Below are positions 28,216 through 37,150 of a stretch of DNA of 64,000 bases, one piece after another; within the stretch, counting starts at the first letter, position 1; every line of letters begins with the position of its first letter. A program made the position numbers and the translations under genes. Below the pieces are notes generated by a model. The model was not told where the DNA came from and ran no database searches. It was given only the letters and a program-made list of their open reading frames with translations. The stretch covers positions 620,001 through 684,000 of the forward strand of contig NZ_MLFP01000086.1 of assembly GCF_002095465.1 (NCBI RefSeq), given 5' to 3'. This DNA is from Pantoea rodasii (lineage in GTDB: Bacteria > Pseudomonadota > Gammaproteobacteria > Enterobacterales > Enterobacteriaceae).

Positions 28216-28319
28216 CGCAAAATCCTCGGACTATTTTTTCATGTGTGACCCACTGCGGGGCCGGTGAGACAACTATATGAAAAACAATTGAGGCTTTCCG
28301 TGAGGCATTGGTATCGGCG

Positions 28320-28333
28320 TGTAACGGATTGTA
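28320..28333 (-). promoter_or_regulatory. Candidate RstA box upstream of asr
   Basis: Read on the minus strand, TACAATCCGTTACA matches the published RstA box TACATNTNGTTACA at 10 of 12 defined positions. It lies about 105 bases upstream of the asr start codon and about 50 bases upstream of a TATAGT -10-like element (28272-28277). Direct RstA control of asr is established in E. coli; here it is inferred. Confidence 0.65.
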
Positions 28334-28354
28334 CAAAGTGGCGTAAAGGAAGTG

Positions 28355-28378
28355 AAAAGGGCGGCCGATGGGGCCGCC
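28355..28378 (-). terminator. Terminator of the M32 carboxypeptidase gene
   Basis: On the minus strand, GGCGGCC (28372-28378) pairs with GGCCGCC (28360-28366) across a 5-base loop, followed by CTTTTC. It sits just after the carboxypeptidase stop codon and ends the rstA-rstB-M32 transcript. Confidence 0.75.
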
Positions 28379-28385
28379 GCGCAGT

Positions 28386-29873
28386 TTACGCAGAGAGATA
28401 GCGTTGTTCAAGATGTTGACGGAAGTACTGCGGATTCAGTGTTTCACCGGTGGCATTGACTAACAGTTGCTGAGTCGGGAAACGGCTGCCGTGCTGCCAG
28501 ATATTTTGCTGTAACCAGTCAAACACTGGCTGTAACTCGCCGTTCAGAATTAACTCGTCAACCTGCGGCAGCGCGCGTTTCACCGCCTGGAACAGCTGGG
28601 CAGCGTACATAGCACCTAAGGTGTACGTCGGGAAGTAACCAAATGCACCATCGGTCCAGTGGATATCCTGCATACAGCCGTCACGATAGTTGCCCCGCGT
28701 ATCAATTCCTAGTGACTGCTGCATTTTCTCATCCCACAATGCTGGGATGTCATCAACTTCAATCTCACCTTCAATTAAGGCGCGTTCAATTTCGTAGCGC
28801 AGAATCACGTGGGCCGGATAGCTCAGCTCATCCGCATCGACGCGAATAAAACCCGGCTTAACGCGTTGTGTCTGACGAATAAAGTTTTGCACTTCCAGCG
28901 CCGGCTGGTCGCGCATCAACGCCACCACCTGCGGATGAATGTGCTGCAGAAAGGCCTTGCTGCGACCAAGCTGCATTTCCATAAACAGGCTCTGCGACTC
29001 ATGCATGGCGGTGGAACGCGCATGGGCGACGGGTTGTCCGCGCCACTGCTGCGGCAGATTCTGCTCATAGCGAGCATGACCGGTTTCGTGGATCACGCCC
29101 ATCATCGCGCTGAGGAAATCGTTCTCATTGTAACGGGTGGTGATACGCACATCTTCCGGTACACCGCCGCAAAACGGGTGGGCACTCACGTCGAGACGGC
29201 CATGATTAAAATCGAAACCCAGGGTTTTCATCAGGCTGAGGCCGAGCTGTTTCTGCTCATCAATGGCAAAAGGCCCCACGGGGACAGCGATAGGAGTTTG
29301 CTGCTGCTTCGCGACGGCTTGCTGTAACAGGTCCGGCAGCCAGCTTTTCAACTCGCCAAAGGTGGTGTCGAGCTGTGCGCTGGTCATGCCCGGCTCAAAC
29401 ACATCCAGCAGGGCGTCATAACGTGAGACACCTAATGCTTCTGCGCGCAGTTGCGCTTCCTGACGGCTGAGCTTCACCACTTCTTTCAGGTTGGCTGAAA
29501 ATCCTTGCCAGTCGTTGGCGGGGCGCTGTTGACGCCATGCGTGTTCGCAACGAGAGCCTGCCAGTGATTTGGCTTCCACTAATGAAGCCGGGAGGATTGT
29601 AGCCTGCTGCCACGCACGCTGCATTTCACTGAGATTTGCCTGCTCAACATCGTTTAACGATTCCTGCTGTGCAGCAGCAAACAGCCCACCGAGACGTTTT
29701 TCAGTCAGAATTTCATGCATAAACACGCTCAGTTCGGCAAGGGCTTCGCCGCGTGCCTGACTGCCGCCAGGTGGCATGGTGGTTTGCATATCGACGCCAG
29801 CAATAGCGCCAAGGTGACCGAAGCGAGAAAGACGCTGGAAGGTTTTGCTCAGTTCCTGATAAGCGGATGTCAC
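28386..29873 (-). CDS. M32 family metallocarboxypeptidase (Taq type)
   Basis: 495 residues. The M32 zinc motif HExxH is clear in GVIHETGHARYEQNLP, with the third ligand expected in MHESQSLFMEMQLG. Other family hallmarks are AGVDMQTTMPPGG near the N-terminus, GVPEDVRITTRY and the C-terminal LGAMYAAQLF. It would release C-terminal amino acids from peptides in the cytoplasm. The start is GTG at 29873 with AAGGAG 8 bases upstream. It follows rstB on the same strand after only 12 bases, so it is probably in the rstAB operon; in E. coli the gene behind rstB is tus. Confidence 0.92.
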   Translation of the reverse strand: MTSAYQELSKTFQRLSRFGHLGAIAGVDMQTTMPPGGSQARGEALAELSVFMHEILTEKRLGGLFAAAQQESLNDVEQANLSEMQRAWQQATILPASLVEAKSLAGSRCEHAWRQQRPANDWQGFSANLKEVVKLSRQEAQLRAEALGVSRYDALLDVFEPGMTSAQLDTTFGELKSWLPDLLQQAVAKQQQTPIAVPVGPFAIDEQKQLGLSLMKTLGFDFNHGRLDVSAHPFCGGVPEDVRITTRYNENDFLSAMMGVIHETGHARYEQNLPQQWRGQPVAHARSTAMHESQSLFMEMQLGRSKAFLQHIHPQVVALMRDQPALEVQNFIRQTQRVKPGFIRVDADELSYPAHVILRYEIERALIEGEIEVDDIPALWDEKMQQSLGIDTRGNYRDGCMQDIHWTDGAFGYFPTYTLGAMYAAQLFQAVKRALPQVDELILNGELQPVFDWLQQNIWQHGSRFPTQQLLVNATGETLNPQYFRQHLEQRYLSA

Positions 29874-29885
29874 GATGAAAACTCC

Positions 29886-31196
29886 TTATGACGATAAACG
29901 TGGCGAAATGTCTCGCAAGGGTAGATCAATGGGCCAGCAGAAGCGAACGCTGGCGCCACCCAATGGGCTGCTTTCAATGGTGACGTTGCCCTGCAATGCT
30001 TGCGCGATGGAGTGGACAATGGCCAGTCCCAAACCACAGCCGCCCGTGGCGCGATCGCGGCTGGGATCGAGCCGGACGAAAGGCTCAAACACGCGAGCGC
30101 GTTCTTCCTGTGGAATGCCTGGACCGTCATCCTCGACCTGTAGATTGCCGATGGCGCCGTCAAACCATAAGCTGACGCGCAAACGATGCTGAGCATAGCG
30201 CAGTGCATTGTTCACCAGATTATCCAGCACCCGCTCCATCAGACGCGTATCCGCCGCGCCGACGTTTTCCAGCTGCGGAATATCCAGTGCAATCTGTGCC
30301 TGAGGATTCATGGTTTGCACATCTTCAATGTGCACGCGCAGCCACTGAGCCAGATCAAACGATTGCAGATTAAGATCGACCCTTGGGCGATCGAGGCGAG
30401 CGTAAGTCAGCAGCTCTTCAATCAAGCTCTCTAACTGGCCGACATCGCGATTTAACGCCGCGGATTCGGCTTCACTGAGGTTATCGCTCATCTCCAGTCG
30501 ATAACGTAGCCGCACCAGTGGCGTGCGCAGTTCATGGGCTATGCCGTCAATCAGCTGCTTCTTACTGGCCACCAGCGTATTAATGTTGTCGGCCATCTGG
30601 TTAAACGCCACGCCGAGACTGTGCAAGCTCGACGTGCTTTCGAAATGGGTACGCACATCCAACTCGCCGCGACCAAAGCGTTGAGCGGCTTTTTCCAGCC
30701 GCTGCATCTCCTGCCAATGCGGCCGCAGCCAGATAAATACCGGCAGCGCCAGCGACATGCCAATAAAGGCCAGCAGCGCGATATCGAGGATGCGCATCTG
30801 ATGCAAATAGAACAAATAAGGGATAGGGCCGACTGACAACACATAGTGGCTGCGCGGGATGTGCTGCAGGAAGGTGTATTGATCGTCGAGCGCGACAATT
30901 TCACCGGCACGCAGGCGGCGCATATCCGGCTCATCCAGCTCATATTTGCTCATCGGTTCGATATGCAGCTCAAACGATAAATCGAGATCGAGGTTGCGGA
31001 TGGTTTTGTTCCAGTCACGCGGAGGGATCTCGCGCAATTCGCTACGCATTAAAAACAGCGAGCTGGCCATCAAATCATTCATCGACTGGCGACCCGCACG
31101 TTCAGCGGTGAACTTGTACACCAGTCCTACCAGCAAGGTCATCACCAGGAAACAGACGAACAGCAGCAGATAGAACTGGATAAAGAGTTTTCTCAT
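29886..31196 (-). CDS. rstB: Sensor histidine kinase RstB
   Basis: 436 residues. An N-terminal membrane helix (FIQFYLLLFVCFLVMTLLVGLVY), a periplasmic sensor domain, a second helix (ILDIALLAFIGMSLALPVFIWL) and HAMP are followed by the phospho-accepting histidine in DGIAHELRTPLVRLRYRLE. The ATPase domain has DNLVNNALRY, DDGPGIPQEE and GGCGLGLAIV. It phosphorylates RstA; in E. coli the system responds to acid and low Mg via PhoPQ. It overlaps rstA by 4 bases (ATGA). Confidence 0.95.
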   Translation of the reverse strand: MRKLFIQFYLLLFVCFLVMTLLVGLVYKFTAERAGRQSMNDLMASSLFLMRSELREIPPRDWNKTIRNLDLDLSFELHIEPMSKYELDEPDMRRLRAGEIVALDDQYTFLQHIPRSHYVLSVGPIPYLFYLHQMRILDIALLAFIGMSLALPVFIWLRPHWQEMQRLEKAAQRFGRGELDVRTHFESTSSLHSLGVAFNQMADNINTLVASKKQLIDGIAHELRTPLVRLRYRLEMSDNLSEAESAALNRDVGQLESLIEELLTYARLDRPRVDLNLQSFDLAQWLRVHIEDVQTMNPQAQIALDIPQLENVGAADTRLMERVLDNLVNNALRYAQHRLRVSLWFDGAIGNLQVEDDGPGIPQEERARVFEPFVRLDPSRDRATGGCGLGLAIVHSIAQALQGNVTIESSPLGGASVRFCWPIDLPLRDISPRLSS

Positions 31197-31918
31197 GCAG
31201 AACGGGTATCCCAGGCCTGAGGCGCGAACAGGTATCCTTTATTACGGATGGTCTTGATGCGGAACGGTTCGGTGGCACTGTCATAAAGTTTTTTGCGCAG
31301 GCGAGAGATCGCCACATCAATACTGCGATCCATGCCGTCGTAAGTCACCCCTCGCAGCGTTTTCAGCAAGGCATCACGGTTCAAAATCTGGCCGGCGTGC
31401 GTGGCTAACTCCCACAGCAGATCAAAATCGGCAGTAGAAAGGGTGATGTTTTCTTCAAACAGCATCACCTGACGATTCAGAGAATCTATGGTCAATGAGC
31501 CAAAGCGTAACACTCGCTGCGAACTCTGAATGGCTGGCGTGACTTCGGGCTGAGAACCCTGAGCCTGACGCAGGTGTAAACGCAAACGCGCCAGCAAAAC
31601 GGCGGGCGGCGTGGTTTTCAGAATGTAATCGTTGGCGCCCATTTCCAGCGCCAGAATGTGGTTCATGTCGCTGTCGAGCGAGGTGAGCAGCACGATTGGC
31701 CCTGACCAGTGCGCGCGCAAATCGCGACATACCGTCATGCCATCTTTCCCCGGCAACATGATATCCAGCAGCACCAGATCGGGATCGGCGGCAAGAATGG
31801 TGGCTTCTGCGCGGTCACCGCGCGTTTCAACAGTCACTTCAATATCGTGGCGGCCAAGGTAAGCGGCGATCAATTCACCAACTTCTGGCTCATCTTCCAC
31901 ATAGACAATTCTGTTCAT
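31193..31918 (-). CDS. rstA: Response regulator RstA
   Basis: 241-residue OmpR-type regulator. The receiver domain has the acidic pair in VEDEPEVGE, the phospho-accepting aspartate in DLVLLDIMLPGKDG (about residue 52) and the lysine in ANDYILKTTPP. The C-terminal winged helix is recognisable (SRLRKKLYDSATEPFRIKTIRNKGYLF). First gene of the rstA-rstB-M32 unit. A candidate RstA target site lies before asr in this same region. Confidence 0.96.
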   Translation of the reverse strand: MNRIVYVEDEPEVGELIAAYLGRHDIEVTVETRGDRAEATILAADPDLVLLDIMLPGKDGMTVCRDLRAHWSGPIVLLTSLDSDMNHILALEMGANDYILKTTPPAVLLARLRLHLRQAQGSQPEVTPAIQSSQRVLRFGSLTIDSLNRQVMLFEENITLSTADFDLLWELATHAGQILNRDALLKTLRGVTYDGMDRSIDVAISRLRKKLYDSATEPFRIKTIRNKGYLFAPQAWDTRSA

Positions 31919-32094
31919 AGTTCACTGCGAGTGATGACAATGACAGCAGCATAACTTTTCCTGGTCCTGAGCTCTACGCTATCGCACGAAATATCCCTGC
32001 CTGACTGGTATGTTTACCGTGAAATGTGCCATTATTAGCGGCGCGTTGTAGCGCAAGGTTCGGAACCGTAACGAAAACCAGGAGGAGTGCGAGG

Positions 32095-32508
32095 GTGTCT
32101 GATAAAGAGCTGGCTTCAGCCGGATACAGTGACCGCATCTGCTTCAATTACAGCGATTTTCTTTCCGCTTCCTGCAAAAAACGCTGGAGCTTCGTTGACG
32201 CCATTTATGGCGTGATGCCGATTTTTGGCATGGTGACACGTAAATCCTCGCACGGCTTAGCGGCGAGCGATGAGCACCTGAAAGAATTAGCATTACAAAT
32301 CATTTCAACGCAGGTCAGTGACGAGATTAATATCGCGCGACTGATCACCTTAGCGGAACAGCAACATATCAGCCGCTTCGACATTCAATTGCCTTACCCT
32401 CTGTCAGAAGATCAGCTTGACGCGATTCATCAGGAATACCGTAAAGCGCTTAATCTGACACAGCAGGATGACCTGCTGTGCGTATCCATTCCCGTCCAGC
32501 CCCACTAA
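32095..32508 (+). CDS. Unrecognised 137-residue protein
   Basis: The protein starts with GTG at 32095, chosen because GGAGG (32081-32085) sits 9 bases upstream; an in-frame extension upstream to 32026 has no ribosome site. The sequence begins VSDKELASAGYSDRICFNYSD and shows two short hydrophobic stretches (VDAIYGVMPIFGMV; ELALQIISTQV), then an amphipathic helical end with QLPYPLSEDQLDAIHQEYRKAL. There is no signal peptide. It is transcribed divergently from rstA and ends 1 base before the convergent ydgI. I know no family for it. Confidence 0.65.
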   Translation: MSDKELASAGYSDRICFNYSDFLSASCKKRWSFVDAIYGVMPIFGMVTRKSSHGLAASDEHLKELALQIISTQVSDEINIARLITLAEQQHISRFDIQLPYPLSEDQLDAIHQEYRKALNLTQQDDLLCVSIPVQPH

Positions 32509-33900
32509 TTATTGCGTGAGCTGCCACGTAGCCGGCAGTGATGCAGCAATCAGCAGTACAATCGCGATGCGCTCCAGCTGTGACAACACCTTGTTGCCGC
32601 GGCCGCCGCGTCGCGCATAAAGGAACAGCAGTAATCCCGGCGCGTAAAGCACCACAGACAGCAGCAGATGCAGCGGACCTGAAGCATAAAGCAGCCAGAA
32701 TCCGTAGGCACTGGCGCCCAATCCCACCGCCATCGCCAGCGGATTATTTTGTCCGCGAACCACTTTGATTAAATACAGACCCACCAGCAGATACGGCACC
32801 AGAATCATCTCTGACGCGATGGTCAGGAGCGTATTGTAATCTGCGCCGGTGACGGCAATCAGAATCAAACAGACCTGCACGCTGGCGTTAGTGAGCCACA
32901 GCGAAGCAGCCGGAGAATTGTGACGATTCTGGCGTGCAATGCTGCGGGGAAAAGCCCCTTGTTGTGCCGCAAGGAAAGGGACTTCAGCGGCCATGATTGT
33001 CCAGCTTAAATACGCGCCACACACGGAAATAATCAGACCCACTGCAATCACCGTATTGCCCCAGTGCCCTAATAAATGCTGCATCAATCCTGCCATCGAA
33101 GGATTCCGCATTTGCGCCAGCTCTGCACGCGGCACAACGCCCAGCGCAAGCAGGGTAACCAGCAAGTAAACCAGCAGGGCCGCGATAACCGCCAGCATGG
33201 TGGCGCGTCCCACATCTTTCTTGTGACGGGCTCGCGCGGAAACCACGACCGCGCCTTCGACACCAATAAACACCCACAGGGTGATCAGCATAGTTTGCTT
33301 GACCTGCTGCCAGAGCGGCTGCCCTAAAGCCACGCCAGTAAAATCGAAGTGAAAGCGATCGTAGTTGAATGCCAGCAAGGCCAGCACCACAAACAACAGT
33401 AGCGGCACCAGTTTGCCCAAGGTCGCTAACAGATTGATGCTGGCAGCGGTTTGCACCCCGCGCAATACCAGGCAATGCACTAACAACAGCAGCACCGACG
33501 CGCCGAGCATCGCCTGCCAGGTGTTGCCATCGCCGAATACCACGTGCCCCGGAGAATCGGTAAAGAAACTCAATGCCGAAAAGACAATCACCAGATACGA
33601 AACGTTAGCGATCACCGCACATAACCAGTAGCCCCATGCGGAGCAAAATCCCATCAGCTCACCAAATCCTGCACGCGCGTAGGTAAAAATCCCGCCGTCC
33701 AGTTCGGGTTTTAAGCGCGTCAACAGCAGCATCGCCAGGGCAAGAAACAGGATCCCCACACCAGTAATTAACCAGCCAATCAGCAAGGCCGCAGGGCCCG
33801 CCACCGACGCCATATTTTGCGGCAGACTGAACACGCCCGCGCCAAGCATTGAGCTGAGTACCAACGCGGTGAGCGCGCTGAGACCTAATTTTTTATCCAA
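32509..33900 (-). CDS. ydgI: Arginine/ornithine antiporter-type permease YdgI
   Basis: 463 residues, basic amino acid/polyamine antiporter (APA) family, also called ArcD in E. coli. About 12-13 membrane helices are visible from composition. The APA signature GLSALTALVLSSMLGAGVFSLPQNM is at the N-terminus and WVFIGVEGAVVVSARARHKKDVG in the middle. Substrate is inferred by family. Same strand as ydgH, 211 bases downstream of it; the ydgH-ydgI pairing is conserved with E. coli. Confidence 0.9.
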   Translation of the reverse strand: MDKKLGLSALTALVLSSMLGAGVFSLPQNMASVAGPAALLIGWLITGVGILFLALAMLLLTRLKPELDGGIFTYARAGFGELMGFCSAWGYWLCAVIANVSYLVIVFSALSFFTDSPGHVVFGDGNTWQAMLGASVLLLLVHCLVLRGVQTAASINLLATLGKLVPLLLFVVLALLAFNYDRFHFDFTGVALGQPLWQQVKQTMLITLWVFIGVEGAVVVSARARHKKDVGRATMLAVIAALLVYLLVTLLALGVVPRAELAQMRNPSMAGLMQHLLGHWGNTVIAVGLIISVCGAYLSWTIMAAEVPFLAAQQGAFPRSIARQNRHNSPAASLWLTNASVQVCLILIAVTGADYNTLLTIASEMILVPYLLVGLYLIKVVRGQNNPLAMAVGLGASAYGFWLLYASGPLHLLLSVVLYAPGLLLFLYARRGGRGNKVLSQLERIAIVLLIAASLPATWQLTQ

Positions 33901-34080
33901 AATACCTTTCCCGGACAGCAGAGTATGCTGGTTAGTGACGATTCCGCTGGAGTGTAACGTGGTGATTAGCGCAGTTTAAAACGGAATAGACTGAAAACAG
34001 GCGAAGGATTTTACGGAGAGCGGGAAGGGAAGGCAATGCAGGATTATGCAGATTTGCGCACAGACTATGCAAACAGATAC

Positions 34081-34104
34081 GCAGGGCGACAGGCGCCGCC
34101 CTGC
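34081..34104 (-). terminator. GC-rich hairpin after ydgH
   Basis: GCAGGGCG (34081-34088) pairs with CGCCCTGC (34097-34104), starting 7 bases downstream of the ydgH stop codon on the minus strand. There is no T run after it, so it may act as a weak terminator or protect the 3' end. Confidence 0.5.
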
Positions 34105-34111
34105 ATCGATA

Positions 34112-35068
34112 TTACTTGAACAGATCCGCGGTCACGGTGAGGTTACCACCACTCTGGTTAGACCACTGACGGGTGACGTGGTAGAACTTCGCCCCTTTAT
34201 CCGCTGCGCGTTTACCTACAGCTTCTGAAATCTCTGTCGGCGTACCGAAATGATCGGAGAAGGTGATGGTATCGAACGGTTGCATCTGTGCAGCGGTGAT
34301 CGCATTGATCTCCTGCACGCTGCGTCCATCGGCCAGTTTAACGGTGTAACGTTCGCCGGTAGAACTCTGGGTTTCGAAGAAACGGCCTACGCTGCGGCTT
34401 GGGGTGTCAGAGGAAGCAACGCCTGGAATGGCCACTTTCTTCGCTTCTACGCCGCCGGCGGCCAATGCCGCTTTACCAGCTTCAGAATCGGCAGGAATGG
34501 CATCAGAAACGTTCTGCACTTTACGCTCTGCAGCATCTGCTTTGTAAACGTAAGCCGTCACATACTGATTGCCGCCGTTGTTTGCATCGACCTGACGAAC
34601 GATAAAGAACGACGCTGCGCCTTTATCTTTAGCCTGTTTAGCAATCGCTTCGTTTACATCTGGCTGGCTGGAGAAGAAACCATTGACCGACACGGTATCA
34701 AACGGTTCTAAGCGATAGGCTTCTGCTTTTGGCAGCTCTTTAACACCATTAAACATACGATATTTAGTGGACTGATCGGCTTTTGGTGCATCGGCTTTAT
34801 ACAAATCAGCCGTGACGCGCCAGTTGCCGCCATTGCCATTGGTGTCATTGATGCCTTGTACATAGAAGGAGTCAGCGCCTTTTTCATCGGCTGCTTTGGA
34901 GATGGCATCGGTGGCATCACCAATGGCATTGAAACGACCGCTGATATTAATACGTTGGAATGGTTTCAACGCGGCCGCTTGTTCTGGCGTCAACTCTTTG
35001 GCCGCAAATGCATTTGCGGCCAACAGTGATAACAGGGTGGTCGCCAGAATGGTGTTCTTCAGCTTCAT
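34112..35068 (-). CDS. ydgH: YdgH family periplasmic protein with three YhcN-like domains
   Basis: 318 residues. A signal peptide (NTILATTLLSLLAANAFA) is followed by three copies of the DUF1471/YhcN domain (roughly residues 38-105, 120-190 and 255-318). Each copy has the order F-x-x-I/V-x-(V/I)-x-G...F, A-x-x-K-G-A-x-x-(F/Y) and GGN-x-x-V-T-A-(D/Y)-(L/V)-(Y/F)-K. Single-domain relatives such as YhcN and BhsA are linked to acid, peroxide and multiple-stress responses and to biofilm; the role of the triple form is unknown. Divergent from pntA across a 538-base intergenic region. Confidence 0.93.
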   Translation of the reverse strand: MKLKNTILATTLLSLLAANAFAAKELTPEQAAALKPFQRINISGRFNAIGDATDAISKAADEKGADSFYVQGINDTNGNGGNWRVTADLYKADAPKADQSTKYRMFNGVKELPKAEAYRLEPFDTVSVNGFFSSQPDVNEAIAKQAKDKGAASFFIVRQVDANNGGNQYVTAYVYKADAAERKVQNVSDAIPADSEAGKAALAAGGVEAKKVAIPGVASSDTPSRSVGRFFETQSSTGERYTVKLADGRSVQEINAITAAQMQPFDTITFSDHFGTPTEISEAVGKRAADKGAKFYHVTRQWSNQSGGNLTVTADLFK

Positions 35069-35606
35069 AAAAATGATCCTTCGCCTTACGCAAAATGAGT
35101 ACGAAAACGTGCTGGACTCTTGATGTATAACAGATTAGCCGCTGATTATTGCATGTAATAATCCACCTGTCTCAGCCATTTTATGTGCATAACATTGACA
35201 ATCTCCGCAAGTTATTCATCGACATGTCATTTGCCTATGCTATGGCTTTTTTTGACCGGCTTACCACTTATTGTGGTAACACATAGTGCCATAATAGTTA
35301 ATGCATTGTTAATTAAAGGTTTTTTAAAACACTTAATTCGACATGACACGATTCTGCGCAGCAGATTATTTTTTATAACGGCAGAAAACTAGTGGCAAAA
35401 GGTGGCATTCATTCTTTGCATCTGAATATTTGAGTGAATGTCATAAGTGTGCGTTATCGCTGTGGATCACTTTTCACATTTTCAGTAGGTTATAAAGACT
35501 TTGTTACATTGCGCATTTTGCTCATAAAAAGCTGAAACGCTGTTTCAGCCTTATGGGCTTGTGCCACTTACAGAACCTCATCCTTTAATTGTTGAAAGGA
35601 AACAGT
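35069..35606. other. Intergenic region between ydgH and pntA
   Basis: 538 bases, AT-rich compared with the flanking genes. It must hold the divergent promoters of ydgH and pntAB, but I cannot assign -35/-10 pairs with confidence. A small hairpin lies near the pntA end (35531-35549). Short ORFs here lack ribosome sites and family resemblance. Confidence 0.7.
35531..35549 (+). other. Small hairpin in the pntA leader
   Basis: GCTGAAAC (35531-35538) and GTTTCAGC (35542-35549) form an 8-bp stem with a 3-base loop, 58 bases before the pntA start. There is no T tract. It could influence mRNA stability or be chance. Confidence 0.4.
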
Positions 35607-37139
35607 ATGTTAATTGGGATACCCCAAGAGCGGTTAGCCAACGAGTCGCGCGTCGCCGCTACGCCCAAGACCGTTGAGCAACTGATCAAGCTGGGATTCA
35701 GCGTCACTGTCGAGCAGGGCGCTGGTATTCGTGCCAGCTTTGATGACGAAAGCTTTATCGCCGCCGGTGCCACCATCAGCACCACGCAAGATGTCTGGCA
35801 ATCTGACATTGTGTTGAAAGTGAATGCGCCAGACGATCGGGAAATTGAACTGACGCGTGCAGGCAGTACGCTGGTGAGCTTTATCTGGCCTGCGCAAAAT
35901 CCGGCCCTGTTGGAGAAATTAGCGGCGCGCAACGTCACCGTCATGGCGATGGATTCCGTACCGCGTATTTCCCGTGCCCAGTCACTGGATGCGCTGAGTT
36001 CGATGGCAAACATCGCGGGTTACCGTGCCATTGTCGAAGCTGCGCATGAATTCGGACGCTTCTTTACCGGTCAAATTACGGCAGCGGGTAAAGTCCCCCC
36101 GGCCAAGGTCATGATCATCGGCGCGGGCGTGGCAGGTTTGGCCGCAATTGGCGCAGCGGGCAGCCTCGGTGCGATCGTGCGTGCGTTTGATACCCGTCCA
36201 GAAGTAAAAGAACAAGTGCAGAGTATGGGCGCTGAGTTCCTTGAACTGGACTTTGAAGAAGAAGCCGGCAGCGGTGATGGCTATGCCAAAGTGATGTCTG
36301 AAGCCTTTATTGAGGCCGAGATGGCGCTGTTTGCTGCGCAGGCTAAAGAAGTCGATATCATCGTGACCACTGCACTGATCCCAGGCAAACCGGCACCGAA
36401 GCTGATTACCGCTGAAATGGTTGCCAGCATGAAGCCGGGTAGCGTGATTGTCGATCTGGCGGCAGCAACCGGCGGTAACTGCGATTTGACCGTGGCCGAT
36501 CAGGTTACGCTCACCTCCAACGGTGTGAAAATTATCGGTTACACCGATCTGCCTAGCCGTCTGGCGACCCAATCCTCTCAGCTGTACGGCACAAACCTGG
36601 TTAACCTGCTGAAACTGCTGTGCAAAGAGAAGAACGGTGAAATCACCGTCGACTTTGAAGATGTGGTTGTTCGCGGCGTGACGGTGATTCGTGCAGGCGA
36701 AGTCACCTGGCCAGCACCGCCAATTCAGGTATCTGCTGCGCCGAAAGCCACGCAGGCTGCCATCGAGCCAAAAGTCAAAGTGGAGACTAAACCGGTCTCG
36801 CCATGGCGCAAGTATCTGCTGCTGGCTCTGGCGGTGGTGCTGTTTGCCTGCCTCGCCAACGTCGCGCCACCTGAGTTCCTGTCCCACTTCACCGTCTTCG
36901 CGCTCTCCTGCGTCGTCGGTTACTACGTGGTGTGGAACGTCAGTCATGCATTGCATACCCCGTTGATGTCCGTCACTAATGCCATTTCCGGCATTATTGT
37001 GGTGGGCGCGGTGCTGCAGATGGGCCACGGTGGTTGGGTGACGTTCCTTGCCTTCGTTGCCGTACTGATTGCCAGCATCAATATCTTCGGTGGTTTCACC
37101 GTCACCCAGCGCATGCTGAAAATGTTTCGTAAGAATTAA
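35607..37139 (+). CDS. pntA: NAD(P) transhydrogenase subunit alpha
   Basis: 510 residues, exactly the E. coli length. PntA binds NAD(H) and carries part of the membrane domain of the proton-pumping transhydrogenase, which makes NADPH from NADH. The N-terminal alanine-dehydrogenase-like domain (IGIPQERLANESRVAATP) has the Rossmann motif MIIGAGVAGLAAIGAAGSLGA. Four membrane helices lie in the last 120 residues. ATG 35607 has AAAGGA upstream and gives the family N-terminus. It forms an operon with pntB, 11 bases apart. Confidence 0.97.
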   Translation: MLIGIPQERLANESRVAATPKTVEQLIKLGFSVTVEQGAGIRASFDDESFIAAGATISTTQDVWQSDIVLKVNAPDDREIELTRAGSTLVSFIWPAQNPALLEKLAARNVTVMAMDSVPRISRAQSLDALSSMANIAGYRAIVEAAHEFGRFFTGQITAAGKVPPAKVMIIGAGVAGLAAIGAAGSLGAIVRAFDTRPEVKEQVQSMGAEFLELDFEEEAGSGDGYAKVMSEAFIEAEMALFAAQAKEVDIIVTTALIPGKPAPKLITAEMVASMKPGSVIVDLAAATGGNCDLTVADQVTLTSNGVKIIGYTDLPSRLATQSSQLYGTNLVNLLKLLCKEKNGEITVDFEDVVVRGVTVIRAGEVTWPAPPIQVSAAPKATQAAIEPKVKVETKPVSPWRKYLLLALAVVLFACLANVAPPEFLSHFTVFALSCVVGYYVVWNVSHALHTPLMSVTNAISGIIVVGAVLQMGHGGWVTFLAFVAVLIASINIFGGFTVTQRMLKMFRKN

Positions 37140-37150
37140 GGGGTTTCACC

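Noticed and set aside
35183..35392. A 69-codon frame in the ydgH-pntA gap
   Set aside because: No ribosome site, composition of AT-rich non-coding DNA, no family resemblance.
35982..37028. A 348-codon open frame on the minus strand across pntA
   Set aside because: It lies fully antisense to pntA, which matches its family over the full length. The antisense translation is rich in His, Arg and Gln and lacks start signals: a shadow of biased codon use.
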